From Caballeronia sp. dw_276 (lineage in GTDB: Bacteria > Pseudomonadota > Gammaproteobacteria > Burkholderiales > Burkholderiaceae): 64,000 nt of DNA. The position numbers and the translations under genes were made by a program. Shown one piece after another: positions 1 through 9,028 of this stretch. The DNA lies in contig NZ_JAAVUV010000009.1 in NCBI RefSeq assembly GCF_018449635.1, positions 186,001 through 250,000 of the forward strand. The letters run 5' to 3'. The notes under the pieces were generated by a model that ran no database searches, was not told the DNA's origin, and saw nothing but the letters and a program-made list of their open reading frames with translations. How positions within the stretch are numbered: position 1 is the first letter of the stretch; each line of letters starts with the position of its first letter.

Positions 1-1441
1 GCGGCAATTCGCCCGCGATCCGTCCTTGCCGCATCACCACGATCCGGTCCGATACCCCCAGCACCTCGGGCAATTCGGACGAAATCATCACGATCGCGCA
101 GCCGCGTTCGGCCAGCTGATAGATCACGTTGTAGATCTCGTGCTTCGCACCCACGTCGATCCCGCGCGTGGGTTCATCGAGGATCACGACTTTCAGTTCG
201 GGCTCGGCGAGCCAGCGCGACAGAATGGCTTTCTGCTGATTGCCGCCGGAAAGAAAGCGGATCTTTTGCTTGCGGCTCGGCGTCTTGATCTTCAGCAACT
301 GGATAAAACGGTCAGCCGTCGCGGCTTCTTTTTTCCGGTCGAGGAACAAGCCCGCGCGCAGATAATGACGGCGGCACGAGATGTTGATGTTCTCGGAAAC
401 CGTCGCCATTGCAACGATGCCCTCTTCCTTCCGGTCTTCCGGACACAGCACAATGCCGTGACGGATTGCTTCGCCGGCGCTGCGGACCTTGATCGGCTGG
501 CCATCGAGCGTGATCGTGCCGGCCTTCTTGCTGTCCGCGCCGTAGACCAGATGCATCAGTTCGCTGCGGCCCGCGCCAACCAGTCCGAAGAAGCCGACGA
601 TCTCACCGCGACGCACATCGAAACTCGTCGGCTCGCGCAGCACGTGGCCTTCAATGTTCTTGACTGAAAAACGCACGTCGCCGAGCGGCCGCGGCTTGTA
701 ATCGTAGATATCGGCAATCTCGCGGCCGACCATTTCCTGCACGAGCGTATCGCGCGGCACTTCGGCCAGATTCGGGTGCGACGCGATCTTGCGGCCATCG
801 CGGAAAATCGTGCACGTGTTGCACAACTCGTAGATCTCATCCATCCGGTGCGAGATGTAGATCAGCGCGCGGTTATCCGCCTTCAGGTCGCGCACGAGCT
901 TGAACAGCACTTCCGTCTCGCGATGCGAAAGCGATGACGTGGGTTCATCGAGCGCGATCACGCGTGCATTGCGCAGCAACGCCTTGCAGATTTCCACCAT
1001 CTGCCGTTGCGCGATGGAAAGCTTCTTCAGCTTCGCGTTCGGATCGAGATCCACGCCCATCTGCCGCAAGCGTTCGCTCACATGCTTTTTTGCTTCGCGT
1101 TTATGGACCCAGCCGAGCGTGCTCGGCAACGCGCCGAGCAACAGGTTTTCGGCCACGGTCAAATCGGGTACGTACTGCAATTCCTGGTGAATCACCGCGA
1201 TGCCCGCCGCAATCGATGCCGCCGCACTCGAGAACTTCACCTCGTTGCCATCGATCAGGACACGCCCGGAATCGGGTTGATATTCACCGCCCAGCACTTT
1301 CAGCAAAGTCGATTTACCCGCGCCGTTCTCGCCCATCAGACCGTGCACTTCGCCGGCGTTGACGTCGAACGACACGCCGTCGAGCGCGCGCACGCCTGGA
1401 AAAACCTTGCCGATATTGTCAAAACGCAGCGTCGCTGACAC
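1..1441 (-). CDS. araG: L-arabinose-type sugar ABC transporter ATP-binding protein, C-terminus beyond the left edge
   Basis: Cytoplasmic ATPase with two tandem ABC domains that powers monosaccharide import. About 480 residues are visible, so only some 20-30 C-terminal residues are missing compared with the usual ~500. Walker [10 protein letters not shown] lies at residues 37-45. The second domain has LSGGNQQK near residue 397, followed by [17 protein letters not shown]; the degenerate second domain is typical of AraG/RbsA/MglA. The GTG start at 1441 is chosen because it gives the ABC frame and has AAGGAGG four bases upstream; an overlapping ATG at 1443 is in another frame. It follows the araF-like gene by 67 bp in the same operon. 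AraG is preferred over other sugar ATPases because of the AraF-like neighbour; the permease is expected outside the window. Confidence 0.9.
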   Translation of the reverse strand, partial: MSATLRFDNIGKVFPGVRALDGVSFDVNAGEVHGLMGENGAGKSTLLKVLGGEYQPDSGRVLIDGNEVKFSSAAASIAAGIAVIHQELQYVPDLTVAENLLLGALPSTLGWVHKREAKKHVSERLRQMGVDLDPNAKLKKLSIAQRQMVEICKALLRNARVIALDEPTSSLSHRETEVLFKLVRDLKADNRALIYISHRMDEIYELCNTCTIFRDGRKIASHPNLAEVPRDTLVQEMVGREIADIYDYKPRPLGDVRFSVKNIEGHVLREPTSFDVRRGEIVGFFGLVGAGRSELMHLVYGADSKKAGTITLDGQPIKVRSAGEAIRHGIVLCPEDRKEEGIVAMATVSENINISCRRHYLRAGLFLDRKKEAATADRFIQLLKIKTPSRKQKIRFLSGGNQQKAILSRWLAEPELKVVILDEPTRGIDVGAKHEIYNVIYQLAERGCAIVMISSELPEVLGVSDRIVVMRQGRIAGELP

Positions 1442-1508
1442 ATCGCCTCCTTGGAATTCGAGCGGACCGCGCGGCTCATGCAGCACGGTCCGTATTGCTA
1501 CACAAAAC

Positions 1509-2519
1509 TTACTTAGCCGATGCCAGACCCATCTTCTCGCGCACGTCGGCCACGTTGTCACGCGTTGCCAGCATGCCGGTCGTGAGCGTCACGAGCGGCG
1601 GTTCCTTGCCGTCCTTGATCCACGTGTAGACCAGTTCCGACGTTTCTTCGCCATGGCGCTTCGGGCTGATGATCACCGTGCCGAAGAAACCGGTTGGCGT
1701 CGGTTTCTTGAATTCGTTCAGAGCCGAATCCGAGCCGCCAATGCCCACGCCAATCATGTTGTCAGCCTTGAAACCACGACCTTCCGCAGCACGCACGGCG
1801 CCGAGAACGGCTTCGTCGTTAAGACCGAATGCAACCCAGTGCTTGAACTTCGTGTTCTTCGTCAACGCGATGTTTGCTGCATTGAAAGCGTTTTCCGTAT
1901 CGGTCTTGGCTTGCGGCGCCATCACGATGTTCGCCTTCGGAAAGCCCGCGGCAACCAGCGCTTCCACCGCGCCGCCCGTGCGGTCATGTGCCGTCGGGAG
2001 CTGTTCATACGTCACGTCGATCGCGCCGACGTCCGCCATGTTCCAGCCGCGTTTCTTGATTTCCGCAGCAATGCCATCGCCCACTTGCTTGCCGATGTTG
2101 AATGCCGAAATGCCCATGTAAGGCACCGATTCGATCGGCTTGCCCGAGCCATCGACCAAGCGGTCATCGACCGTCATCATCTTGAGCCCCGCAGCTTTCG
2201 CTTTGGCGACAATGCCCGGTCCAAGCTTGACGTCAGGCGTGCAGATCACGAAACCCTGGGCCTTTTGCGCGGCGAGGTTGTCGATCGCGCTCATGACCTT
2301 TTCACCCGACGGCGCGCCGATCTTCACCAGCGTGAAGCCCTTTTCCTTGGCGGCCATTTCGGCGAATTTCCACTCGTCCTGGAACCACGGTTCTTCGGGC
2401 TGCTTCACGACAAAGCCGATCTTGACGGGGTCTGCCGCCTGCGCGATCGGCGCCGCGAACATGGTGGCGCTTGCAGCCGTAGCCGTGGCAACCAGCGTGA
2501 TGAACATTCTGCGTTTCAT
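1509..2519 (-). CDS. araF: Periplasmic L-arabinose-binding protein, AraF-like
   Basis: Periplasmic solute-binding component of the importer. The 336-residue product starts with a Sec signal peptide (MKRRMF, hydrophobic stretch, likely cleavage after AQA at residue 28). The mature part closely follows E. coli Ara[30 protein letters not shown] near the hinge, and late segments GLNDEAVLG and ATRDN. The ATG at 2519 is preferred to longer frames because AGGAGA sits just upstream and the signal peptide begins there. It lies between the SDR gene (110 bp gap) and araG (67 bp gap). Arabinose is the family ligand; with galactose-catabolic genes upstream, galactose or fucose binding is also possible, since AraF is known to bind D-galactose. 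Confidence 0.92.
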   Translation of the reverse strand: MKRRMFITLVATATAASATMFAAPIAQAADPVKIGFVVKQPEEPWFQDEWKFAEMAAKEKGFTLVKIGAPSGEKVMSAIDNLAAQKAQGFVICTPDVKLGPGIVAKAKAAGLKMMTVDDRLVDGSGKPIESVPYMGISAFNIGKQVGDGIAAEIKKRGWNMADVGAIDVTYEQLPTAHDRTGGAVEALVAAGFPKANIVMAPQAKTDTENAFNAANIALTKNTKFKHWVAFGLNDEAVLGAVRAAEGRGFKADNMIGVGIGGSDSALNEFKKPTPTGFFGTVIISPKRHGEETSELVYTWIKDGKEPPLVTLTTGMLATRDNVADVREKMGLASAK

Positions 2520-2629
2520 GGTCTGTCTCCTGACTTGAATGTCTAGTTGGAACAAAGGTGTTGGCCGCGTCTTGTTGTCATGACGTCGCACCACGGCCGG
2601 TGCGTCATCCGATGCTGCTGAATTCGTTT

Positions 2630-3400
2630 TTAATCGTGGTAGAGCGCCGAACGCCCGCCATCGACCGTGATGCAACTTGCATTGATAAACGGCGCTTCAT
2701 CCGACGCCAGGAACACCGCCGTCATCGCCACTTCTTCCGGACGGCCGATGCGTTTCATCGGCTGGAGATCGAGCGTCGCCTGTTTCGCTTTCGCCGGATC
2801 GGCCTGCTCGTTCCACCAGTCGAGCGTCAATTGCGTTTCGATGTAGCCCGGCGCAATCGCATTCACCCGAACCTGCCGCCCCGCGTATTCGATACCCAAC
2901 GCCCGCGTCAAACCAATCACGCCGTGCTTCGCCACCGGATACGGAAAGCAGCCCGGGATGATCTTGAAGGAATGCGTGGACGCAATATTCACAATGCTGC
3001 CGCGCCCGCGTTCCACCATGCCCGGCAATACCGCGCGGCAACCGTTCCAGACGCCGTCGAGATCGACCGCGAAACAACGACGCCAGTCTTCGTCGGTCAT
3101 GGTCAGCGGATCGCAGAATACGTTGATGCCGGCGTTGTTCACGAGCACATCGACGGGACCGAACTTCGCTTCTGCTTCCTTGACCGCGTTTTGCACCGAT
3201 GCGCTTTGCGTCACGTCCGTCTGCACGGCGAGCACGCTTTCCGCCGAGCCGATCCGTTGCGCGGTTTCTTGCGCCAGCGTCAAATCCAGTTCAGCCAGAA
3301 CCACAGCCGCGCCTTCGCGCACGAACGCGGCGGCAATCGCTGCGCCAATGCCGCGCCCGGCGCCGGTGATCATCGCGACCTTCCCTGCAAGCCGGTTCAT
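2630..3400 (-). CDS. Short-chain dehydrogenase/reductase, probable sugar 1-dehydrogenase
   Basis: A 256-residue classical SDR. The Rossmann motif TGAGRGIG is at residues 12-19, NNAG at 88-91, and the catalytic Ser141, Tyr154 and Lys158 (YPVAK) are all present. The C-terminus IxVDGGRS is typical. Its ATG overlaps the dgoA stop as ATGA, indicating translational coupling. In this context it probably oxidises an aldose (D-galactose, L-arabinose or a similar sugar) to its lactone/aldonate, feeding KDGal formation. The substrate cannot be read from the sequence, and the aldonate dehydratase needed in between is not in the window. Confidence 0.85.
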   Translation of the reverse strand: MNRLAGKVAMITGAGRGIGAAIAAAFVREGAAVVLAELDLTLAQETAQRIGSAESVLAVQTDVTQSASVQNAVKEAEAKFGPVDVLVNNAGINVFCDPLTMTDEDWRRCFAVDLDGVWNGCRAVLPGMVERGRGSIVNIASTHSFKIIPGCFPYPVAKHGVIGLTRALGIEYAGRQVRVNAIAPGYIETQLTLDWWNEQADPAKAKQATLDLQPMKRIGRPEEVAMTAVFLASDEAPFINASCITVDGGRSALYHD

Positions 3401-4077
3401 TTCTTCTGGCCTCGCGCAACGGCCAATCCATTGATGTACGCCTTCGCGTGCGCCAACGTGGTCGCCGCGCTTTGACCCGGCTTGTACAACGCCGAGCCGA
3501 GACCAAAGCCGTTCGCGCCGGCAGTCAGGAATGGCCCCATGTTGTCTGGCGCAATGCCGCCAACCGGCACGAGCGGAACCTTCGCCGAAATCACCGCGCG
3601 CCATGCCTTCACCACGTGCGCGCCGAGTTGCTCGGCGGGGAACATCTTCAGCACGTCGGCGCCATTCTTCAGCGCGAGAAACGCTTCGTTCGGCGTCGCA
3701 ACGCCCGGTGCGCAGGCCAGGCCTTGAGCCTTTGCGGCACGCACCACGTCACCGTCGCTGTGCGGCATCACGATCAATTCGCCGCCGGCCTTTTTGACTT
3801 CATCGACGTAATGCGGATGCAAGACCGTCCCCGCGCCAACGATGGCATCGGCCGGAAGCGCCTGACGGATCGCCGCGATGCTGTCGAACGGTTGCGGCGA
3901 ATTCAGCGGCACTTCCACGATCCGAAAGCCCGCTTCGTACAACGCACGGCCATGCTCGGCGGCGTCGGCCGGCGTCACGCCGCGCAGGATCGCGATCAGC
4001 GGACACGCGCTGAACGCGGCGGCGAGTCCGGCGTGCGGCGTGTACGCGCCGGGAAGATTGATATCGATATCGCTCAT
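3397..4077 (-). CDS. dgoA: 2-dehydro-3-deoxy-6-phosphogalactonate aldolase
   Basis: Class I aldolase of the KDPG/KDPGal family, cleaving 2-dehydro-3-deoxy-6-phosphogalactonate to pyruvate and glyceraldehyde 3-phosphate. The 226-residue TIM barrel has LRGV at 31-34, the general acid/base Glu55 (VEVPLNS), GAGTVL at 81-86, and the Schiff-base lysine Lys144 in DVLKMFPAE. The start has AGGAG about eight bases upstream. It directly follows the kinase gene and overlaps the SDR gene by 4 bp. Assignment to KDPGal rather than KDPG aldolase rests on the adjacent DgoK-type kinase. Confidence 0.93.
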   Translation of the reverse strand: MSDIDINLPGAYTPHAGLAAAFSACPLIAILRGVTPADAAEHGRALYEAGFRIVEVPLNSPQPFDSIAAIRQALPADAIVGAGTVLHPHYVDEVKKAGGELIVMPHSDGDVVRAAKAQGLACAPGVATPNEAFLALKNGADVLKMFPAEQLGAHVVKAWRAVISAKVPLVPVGGIAPDNMGPFLTAGANGFGLGSALYKPGQSAATTLAHAKAYINGLAVARGQKK

Positions 4078-4090
4078 GTTCTGCTCCTGA

Positions 4091-5074
4091 TTAGTTCGCG
4101 CCGGCCGTCGAGCGGATCAGCCCGGCTTGCAGCGCGATTTCGTGCAAGCCGCGTTCGGTGGCGTGCGCGACGGTTTTGGCATCGTTGCAACCGAAACGAG
4201 CCAAAGCGTGCCGATACCGCTCGCACAACGCGTCGTTGCCGATCAACCTCAGCGTCTTGCCCGCGAGGTCCGCGTGCTCGCGCGCGAGCACTTCGTTCAG
4301 GCCGCGCAATTCGTGGCCGATCAGCAGGCCCGAAAGGTAATCCGCTTGCTGTTCGGGCTTGAGTTGTCCGGTGAGGCCCAGCGTGCGCGTGCTGAAGATC
4401 GTCGCGAGCATGCCGGCGTGGCCTGCGTCCTTGGCGGTATCGACGCCGCGAATGAACGCGGGCATGTCGTGCTGATCGGCGGCGCGCATCGTGCGGCCGA
4501 GGATAGTGTGATCGCGCAACGCGCCGAAGGTCTCGCCGGTCATGAACGTATAAAACCGCTCGATTTTTCCCGCCGATACAAACGCCCACTTCGCGTGCGT
4601 CCCCGGCAAGCCGATCAGTTCGCTGTGCGTGGTGTCGCCGGAAAGCGCGCCAAATATCTGTGTTTCCTCGCCGCGCATCACATTCGGCAACGCGCCGTCT
4701 TCCAGCACGCCCGGCACGATATGAACCGTGATGCCCTTGTTCGTCGTCACGCGCACGATGCCCGCCACGAGCGCCGCCGAATCCGCGGGCGTCGTCACGT
4801 ACGGCGCTTCCACCCAGCCTTGCGCGCTGCCGACCATGCCGGCGGCAATCACCGGAAGCTGTGCGTTGGCGGCAAGCCACGCGCCGCAGGTTTCATCGAA
4901 GACGATATCGAATCCGCCTTCCGCTGCGGGCCTCGGCAAATTCATGATTCCCGCCGATGACGCGCGCGTGTCCAGCACCGCGCCGTGTGCATCGAGCAAA
5001 TAGGCGCGCAGCGCCGTCGTGCCCCAGTCGAGGGCAATCAGTGCCGCCGTGGATTGGTCGTGGGCGACGCTCAT
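4091..5074 (-). CDS. dgoK: 2-dehydro-3-deoxygalactonokinase
   Basis: Sugar kinase phosphorylating 2-dehydro-3-deoxygalactonate at C6, the step before DgoA. The 327-residue product begins with the phosphate-binding motif LDWGTTALRAYL at about residues 15-26 and carries the DgoK-family segments AAGMVGSAQGW, GLPGTHAKW and FMTGE. Its ATG overlaps the iclR stop by 4 bp (ATGA), so regulator and kinase are co-transcribed. The gap to dgoA is 13 bp. The early TACT-like tail (IRSTAGAN) is ordinary for the family. Confidence 0.94.
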   Translation of the reverse strand: MSVAHDQSTAALIALDWGTTALRAYLLDAHGAVLDTRASSAGIMNLPRPAAEGGFDIVFDETCGAWLAANAQLPVIAAGMVGSAQGWVEAPYVTTPADSAALVAGIVRVTTNKGITVHIVPGVLEDGALPNVMRGEETQIFGALSGDTTHSELIGLPGTHAKWAFVSAGKIERFYTFMTGETFGALRDHTILGRTMRAADQHDMPAFIRGVDTAKDAGHAGMLATIFSTRTLGLTGQLKPEQQADYLSGLLIGHELRGLNEVLAREHADLAGKTLRLIGNDALCERYRHALARFGCNDAKTVAHATERGLHEIALQAGLIRSTAGAN

Positions 5075-5997
5075 CGTTTGATCCTGCGTGTTGCGGGCTG
5101 CGGCACGCGCCAGCCGAGTTCTTGCGAAATCGCGCGCGCTTCGCGCTGCACGACGGGAATCAGTTCTTCCATGCGCTCGAGCGGCATGTAGGGGATCGTG
5201 CTCGCCACCGAAAGCGCCGCCACGATCGCGCCCGATGCATCGCGCACGGGCGCGGCGACACATCGGATGGACGCTTCGTTTTCTTCCAGATCGAAGGTGA
5301 AACCGCCTTGCGCATACCGCGTCATGCGCTGCACGAAGGTATCGAAATCGGGCTGGTGATCCGGCTTGAAGCTCACCTTCGCGAGCACGCGATGCGATGC
5401 TTCAAGCAGCGTCGACCACTTTTCGGACGGCAGGTCGAGCATCATCGCCTTGCCGATTCCGGTGGACGCCATCGGCATCCGGTGGCCTACGCGCGAACGC
5501 ATTTCGAGGCCGCGCGTGCCGGGAATCTTGTCGATGTAGAGCACGTCGTCGCCATCGCGCACGCCGAGGTGGATGGTGTCGTGCGTGTAGTCGGCGAGCA
5601 CTTGCAGATGCGGCCGCGCGACGGCGGTCAGCGGCATTTGTTCGAGCGCGATGGTGCCGAGTTCGATCAGCTTCGGGCCGAGCAGATAACCGCCGCCCAC
5701 CTGGCGCAGATACCGCGCTTGCACGAGCGAGCTGACCAGCCGATGCGTCGTGCTGCGCGTCGTGCCGAGCGCCGCGCCGATGCTGCGCAGATCGCGCGCG
5801 CCGGTCGCGGCGGCTTCGAGAATCGCGAGGCCGCGCAGCAGTGTTTGCGTCCCGGCTTGCTGCGGCGTGAGATCGAGCAACGCGGCGGCGGAGGCCTGGG
5901 CGTCGTTTGCAACGTTCGCGTCCTGCTCGGCGATGACTTGATCCATCGACAATTCGGCGTCGATGGTGGAATTCAGGGTCTTGGTCATGGCACTCAT
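5071..5997 (-). CDS. IclR-family transcriptional regulator of the sugar operon
   Basis: A 308-residue regulator with an N-terminal IclR winged helix (LLRGLAILEAAATG... LGTTRSTTHRLVSSL) starting near residue 55, and a C-terminal GAF-like effector domain (HLQVLADYTHDTIHLGVRDGDDVLYIDKI, and PVRDASGAIVAALSVAS). An unusually long, charged N-terminal arm of about 50 residues precedes the helix-turn-helix. The ATG at 5997 is the first good start; ATG at 5988 and TTG at 6000 are alternatives, and none has a strong ribosome site. Being the first gene of the dgoK-dgoA-SDR-araFG transcript, it probably autoregulates the operon; the inverted repeat at 6177-6205 is a candidate operator. Confidence 0.9.
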   Translation of the reverse strand: MSAMTKTLNSTIDAELSMDQVIAEQDANVANDAQASAAALLDLTPQQAGTQTLLRGLAILEAAATGARDLRSIGAALGTTRSTTHRLVSSLVQARYLRQVGGGYLLGPKLIELGTIALEQMPLTAVARPHLQVLADYTHDTIHLGVRDGDDVLYIDKIPGTRGLEMRSRVGHRMPMASTGIGKAMMLDLPSEKWSTLLEASHRVLAKVSFKPDHQPDFDTFVQRMTRYAQGGFTFDLEENEASIRCVAAPVRDASGAIVAALSVASTIPYMPLERMEELIPVVQREARAISQELGWRVPQPATRRIKR

Positions 5998-6176
5998 CAA
6001 CGCACTGATAAGGAGTGCTGGACGCGCGGATGCTCAAGCAGATGCGATTGCGCTGGCGATTTCATGACTCGTCTCCGATTGCTTTTGTCGTTGCATGGGT
6101 CTTCGGGATTACCCGGATGCCTATGTAACTGCCGTTTGGCTGTGATCGGATTTTAGAGCCGGGCATCTCAATTATT

Positions 6177-6205
6177 CAATATGTGATTGATGTGTTCACA
6201 TATTG
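6177..6205. promoter_or_regulatory. Perfect 10-bp inverted repeat upstream of the IclR gene
   Basis: CAATATGTGA (6177-6186) and TCACATATTG (6196-6205) are exact reverse complements separated by 9 bp. The site is AT-rich in GC-rich surroundings and lies about 180 bp upstream of the iclR start, between the sugar operon and the 3' end of hipA. The symmetry and place suggest an operator for the IclR protein; direct binding is inference. Confidence 0.5.
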
Positions 6206-6238
6206 GGAGATTTATCTGAGTTTGCGTGGTTTGGGGGC

Positions 6239-6271
6239 AAAAAACAAAAAACCCCGGCGGGCCAGGGGTTC
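6239..6271 (-). terminator. Rho-independent terminator of hipBA
   Basis: AACCCC (6250-6255) pairs with GGGGTT (6265-6270). Read on the minus strand the stem is followed by a T-rich run (complement of the A tract at 6239-6249), 26 bp after the hipA stop. Confidence 0.75.
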
Positions 6272-6296
6272 AATTGGGCATAGCGGAAGATTTCGT

Positions 6297-7697
6297 CTAC
6301 AGCAGCGACTGGTCGACTCTCGGCACCTCCGGCGCCAGCCGCATGAGCTTGTCGACTTGCACGGTCACAAAATCATGGATGCGCTTCACAAGCCCGCGTT
6401 CCTCGCCCACGTACACTTCCGAGCGCGACAGTTCCCCCGAGACCCGCTTTATCGCGAGCGCCATACGCGTCAGTTCACGCGCCAAGAAAGGTCTTGGCGT
6501 GCCCGTACTCTTGGCGAAATACGCGAGTTCAAACGCCGTGATCTCGTCCAGTCGGAATGCGTCGCCGTAAGCGAGCGCCATGTCCTGTTCAACGGCGTCA
6601 CCGTAAACATTGACGGATACAAGATCGTAAAAAGGCGCGGGCGACAAACCCGCCGGTCGCACATGGAAAGACAGATTTTTGCCGTGCGCATCACTGTTGC
6701 CAATGAAGAGCTGAAACAGCGCCCATCGCAGCATGACCTGGCGGGCTTGCGCGGGATTTTCCAGGTGCCGCTCGAGTGAAAACAGTTTTTCGAAACTCGC
6801 GCCCTCCCTGATGTCACGAACAGCCGGAGCGTTGCCGAAGTTGCGCTCGTACTTGAGGCTCACAGGCAGATCCAACGCCTGGCAGCCATCGATGACATGC
6901 GTGCGGCGAACCCGAAGCGCGGTTACGCCGTCGGCAGGATCAAGCTCCACTTGCCGGTCAAACCGCTCGATCAGCAGTATCGGTTCGGGAATCCGGCGAA
7001 TCTGAACGGCCGCTGTCGGCAATCCGATGCTCGCGGCCAGCGTCATGCAGTAGTGCTCGTTTGCAACCATGAAAGCCGATGTGGGATTCAGGGACTCCGG
7101 CTTGAGAATGTGCGTCGAACTGATGGGTCCGCCGTCCACGAGCGCGATCGAATCTCCCTCGACAAGCACCTGCAATTTGTCCTGAAAGCCCGCGACCGAT
7201 AATCGCAGTTTGCGATCCCAAACCGGAAAGGGAATTTCATCGCGGCGGCGGATACGGTCGCTCAACTCATCAGCAGGCACGACTCGCCGCACGGGCGGCG
7301 CGTCATTTTCCTGGTCGGCGGTGTACTCCGCTTCTGCATTTACAGCGCGCTCCTCGCCGGCCACGGCGTTTTGCGCTGCCGCCGTAAAACTTAATGCGCC
7401 GACTGGCTCTTTCCCCAGGATATGCATCAGGCCGAACGTGTTGTCCTTCGACATCTGATACATGACCGATGCGACTTCGAGCGCACGCCCTTCAGGAAGC
7501 AAATTCGCGAGGAAGCGATGCACGGTCCCAAGTTTTGGCTGATCACCTGTTAGCGGAATGTGCGGCGAAAGCGGAACAGCAGCTTCTCTGGCCTGCCAGG
7601 CTTCATCGTATTTGAAGCTGTAGACGTCTTGGTGCGACTCGAACCCGAGTTGCCCTACCGGCCCGTCCTGAGTGGATACGCTGAGAACGTGCACCAT
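6297..7697 (-). CDS. HipA-like serine/threonine kinase toxin of a type II toxin-antitoxin system
   Basis: A 466-residue HipA-family kinase; E. coli HipA inactivates glutamyl-tRNA synthetase by phosphorylation and promotes persistence. Seen here: an N-terminal HipA domain (GPVGQLGFESHQDVYSF), the glycine-poor activation loop SVAGFQDKLQ near residue 165, and the catalytic region GNSDAHGKNLSFH near residues 331-343, followed by the metal-binding YDLVS. All expected kinase residues appear intact, so the toxin is probably functional. It is somewhat longer than E. coli HipA (440). Start TGATG overlaps the antitoxin stop by one base. Target in this organism is unknown. Confidence 0.9.
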   Translation of the reverse strand: MVHVLSVSTQDGPVGQLGFESHQDVYSFKYDEAWQAREAAVPLSPHIPLTGDQPKLGTVHRFLANLLPEGRALEVASVMYQMSKDNTFGLMHILGKEPVGALSFTAAAQNAVAGEERAVNAEAEYTADQENDAPPVRRVVPADELSDRIRRRDEIPFPVWDRKLRLSVAGFQDKLQVLVEGDSIALVDGGPISSTHILKPESLNPTSAFMVANEHYCMTLAASIGLPTAAVQIRRIPEPILLIERFDRQVELDPADGVTALRVRRTHVIDGCQALDLPVSLKYERNFGNAPAVRDIREGASFEKLFSLERHLENPAQARQVMLRWALFQLFIGNSDAHGKNLSFHVRPAGLSPAPFYDLVSVNVYGDAVEQDMALAYGDAFRLDEITAFELAYFAKSTGTPRPFLARELTRMALAIKRVSGELSRSEVYVGEERGLVKRIHDFVTVQVDKLMRLAPEVPRVDQSLL

Positions 7698-8020
7698 CAG
7701 GATTGGCCGGTGGAGAGGGAGGCCTTCGCGTGAGCCGTCGTCACGCTCAATGCCCGCAACGCCGTAGGCGACTCGCCCTTCGGAAGCACCAGCATTATCA
7801 AACCGAACCCTTCGAGTACACGGAATAACCGGTCCGAGCCGACGGGATGCCCGTTCTCAAGCCGGGAAAGCACGCTTGCAGACACCCCGAGCAAATCGGC
7901 GGCGTCGTCGATGCGCATCGCCTGCTCAAGTCGACGATTGCGTACCAAGGCACCAAGCGTGGCCATGTCGCGCGCGAGCGGCATGGTGTTGGGATCATGC
8001 GGAGAGAGGGATCGAGCCAT
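7697..8020 (-). CDS. HipB-like XRE-family antitoxin
   Basis: A 107-residue DNA-binding antitoxin expected to neutralise the downstream HipA-like kinase and repress the pair. The helix-turn-helix reads LVRNRRLEQAMRIDDAADLL followed by GVSASVLSRLENGHP, with a hydrophobic dimer segment after it (GLIMLVL). ATG 8020 is taken as the start; a TTG at 8041 and an ATG at 7984 are alternatives, and no clear ribosome site decides. The gene precedes the toxin with a one-base overlap, the usual antitoxin-first order. Its own promoter region holds several copies of an ATAGTTTC motif. Confidence 0.85.
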   Translation of the reverse strand: MARSLSPHDPNTMPLARDMATLGALVRNRRLEQAMRIDDAADLLGVSASVLSRLENGHPVGSDRLFRVLEGFGLIMLVLPKGESPTALRALSVTTAHAKASLSTGQS

Positions 8021-8067
8021 AGTTTTGCCATCTGGAAACAACGAGGCCTACGCGGCTCGCCGTGGTC

Positions 8068-8187
8068 ATAGTTTCTCTTTAAAGAAACTATACAATATCA
8101 GGTCAGTATTCCACATAGTTTCCATATTCGTAAATTTTTATATCGTTTTGACTATGTGTCGAATAGTTTCCATATTCTCGCAACTAT
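8068..8187. promoter_or_regulatory. Operator-like repeats upstream of hipBA
   Basis: ATAGTTTCT (8068-8076) and AGAAACTAT (8083-8091) form a perfect inverted repeat with a 6-bp spacer. The half-site recurs as ATAGTTTCCATATTC at 8115-8129 and again at 8163-8177, the latter followed by AACTAT at 8182-8187. CACATAGT (8112-8119) and ACTATGTG (8151-8158) make a wider inverted pair. The block is strikingly AT-rich. It resembles the multi-operator control region of E. coli hipBA, but with a different sequence. Confidence 0.65.
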
Positions 8188-8217
8188 ATTGACCAAGCGG
8201 TTCCAATTATGTGCGGC

Positions 8218-8244
8218 AAAAAAAGACCCCGTCAGCCGGGGTCT
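8218..8244 (-). terminator. Rho-independent terminator of the mpl-mtgA block
   Basis: AGACCCC (8224-8230) pairs with GGGGTCT (8238-8244); on the minus strand the stem runs into a T tract (complement of 8218-8223), 25 bp beyond the mtgA stop. Confidence 0.85.
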
Positions 8245-8268
8245 ACATTCCTGTCTTGCTAAAAGCCC

Positions 8269-8991
8269 TTACTGCGGCAACTCCGCCGCCCCCATCCGTC
8301 TCGCGATCACCCCCGCCCGTTGCGACAAATACGCGGAGCCACGATGTTCATCGAAGTATTTCGGCCTGGGCAGCATCACCGCCAGCCGCGCCGATTGCCA
8401 CGCGGTCAGCTTCGATGCCGACGTCTTGTAGTAATAATGCGCCGCCGCTTCGGCGCCATACACGCCGTTGCCCCACTCCACCGAGTTCAGATAGATCTCG
8501 AAGATGCGCTCCTTGTCCATCCAGAGCTCGAGCATCGATGTAATCACGAGTTCCTGCGCCTTCCTCACGTAGCTCTTTTCCCGCGATAAAAACAGGTTGC
8601 GCGCCAGTTGCTGCGAAATCGTCGAACCGCCCGCCACGATCTTCCCGCGCGCCTTGTTCTTCTCCCAGGCTTGCAGGATGGCATCGGTTTCGTAGCCGTT
8701 GTTGTTGACGAAGTTCGCGTCCTCGGACGCAATGATCGCGCGCTTCAAATTGCGCGAGATCTGGTCGTACGGAACCCAGGTGTGCTGAATCGAGAGATCG
8801 GGACGATCCTGTGCGAGCCGCCAGGCGTCGGAGCGCATGAACGCCGTGGACGACGGATTCACGACCGTATAGATCCCGACCATCGCGAAGAAGTAGACCT
8901 GCGTGGCAATGGCGGCAATCGCCATCACCGAGATACCGTAGACAATCCATCGAGCCGGCCCGAGACGCACGGGCGATTTTGTTCTTGTCAT
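8269..8991 (-). CDS. mtgA: Monofunctional biosynthetic peptidoglycan transglycosylase
   Basis: Inner-membrane GT51 glycosyltransferase polymerising lipid II into glycan strands without a transpeptidase domain. The 240-residue product has one membrane anchor at about residues 14-40, catalytic Glu90 in IIASEDANF, and the family blocks [36 protein letters not shown] and [13 protein letters not shown]. The ATG at 8991 gives the usual length; upstream in-frame codons belong to no recognisable domain. It lies 37 bp behind aroE, the usual Burkholderia order. Confidence 0.96.
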   Translation of the reverse strand: MTRTKSPVRLGPARWIVYGISVMAIAAIATQVYFFAMVGIYTVVNPSSTAFMRSDAWRLAQDRPDLSIQHTWVPYDQISRNLKRAIIASEDANFVNNNGYETDAILQAWEKNKARGKIVAGGSTISQQLARNLFLSREKSYVRKAQELVITSMLELWMDKERIFEIYLNSVEWGNGVYGAEAAAHYYYKTSASKLTAWQSARLAVMLPRPKYFDEHRGSAYLSQRAGVIARRMGAAELPQ

Positions 8992-9028
8992 CGTGCTTGT
9001 TCTGTTGGAAATGTCAGCCGCTTTAGAT

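Noticed and set aside
6..2675. Long plus-strand open frames opposite the ara/dgo operon
   Set aside because: They are composition shadows of GC-rich genes on the other strand; protein motifs support only the minus-strand frames.
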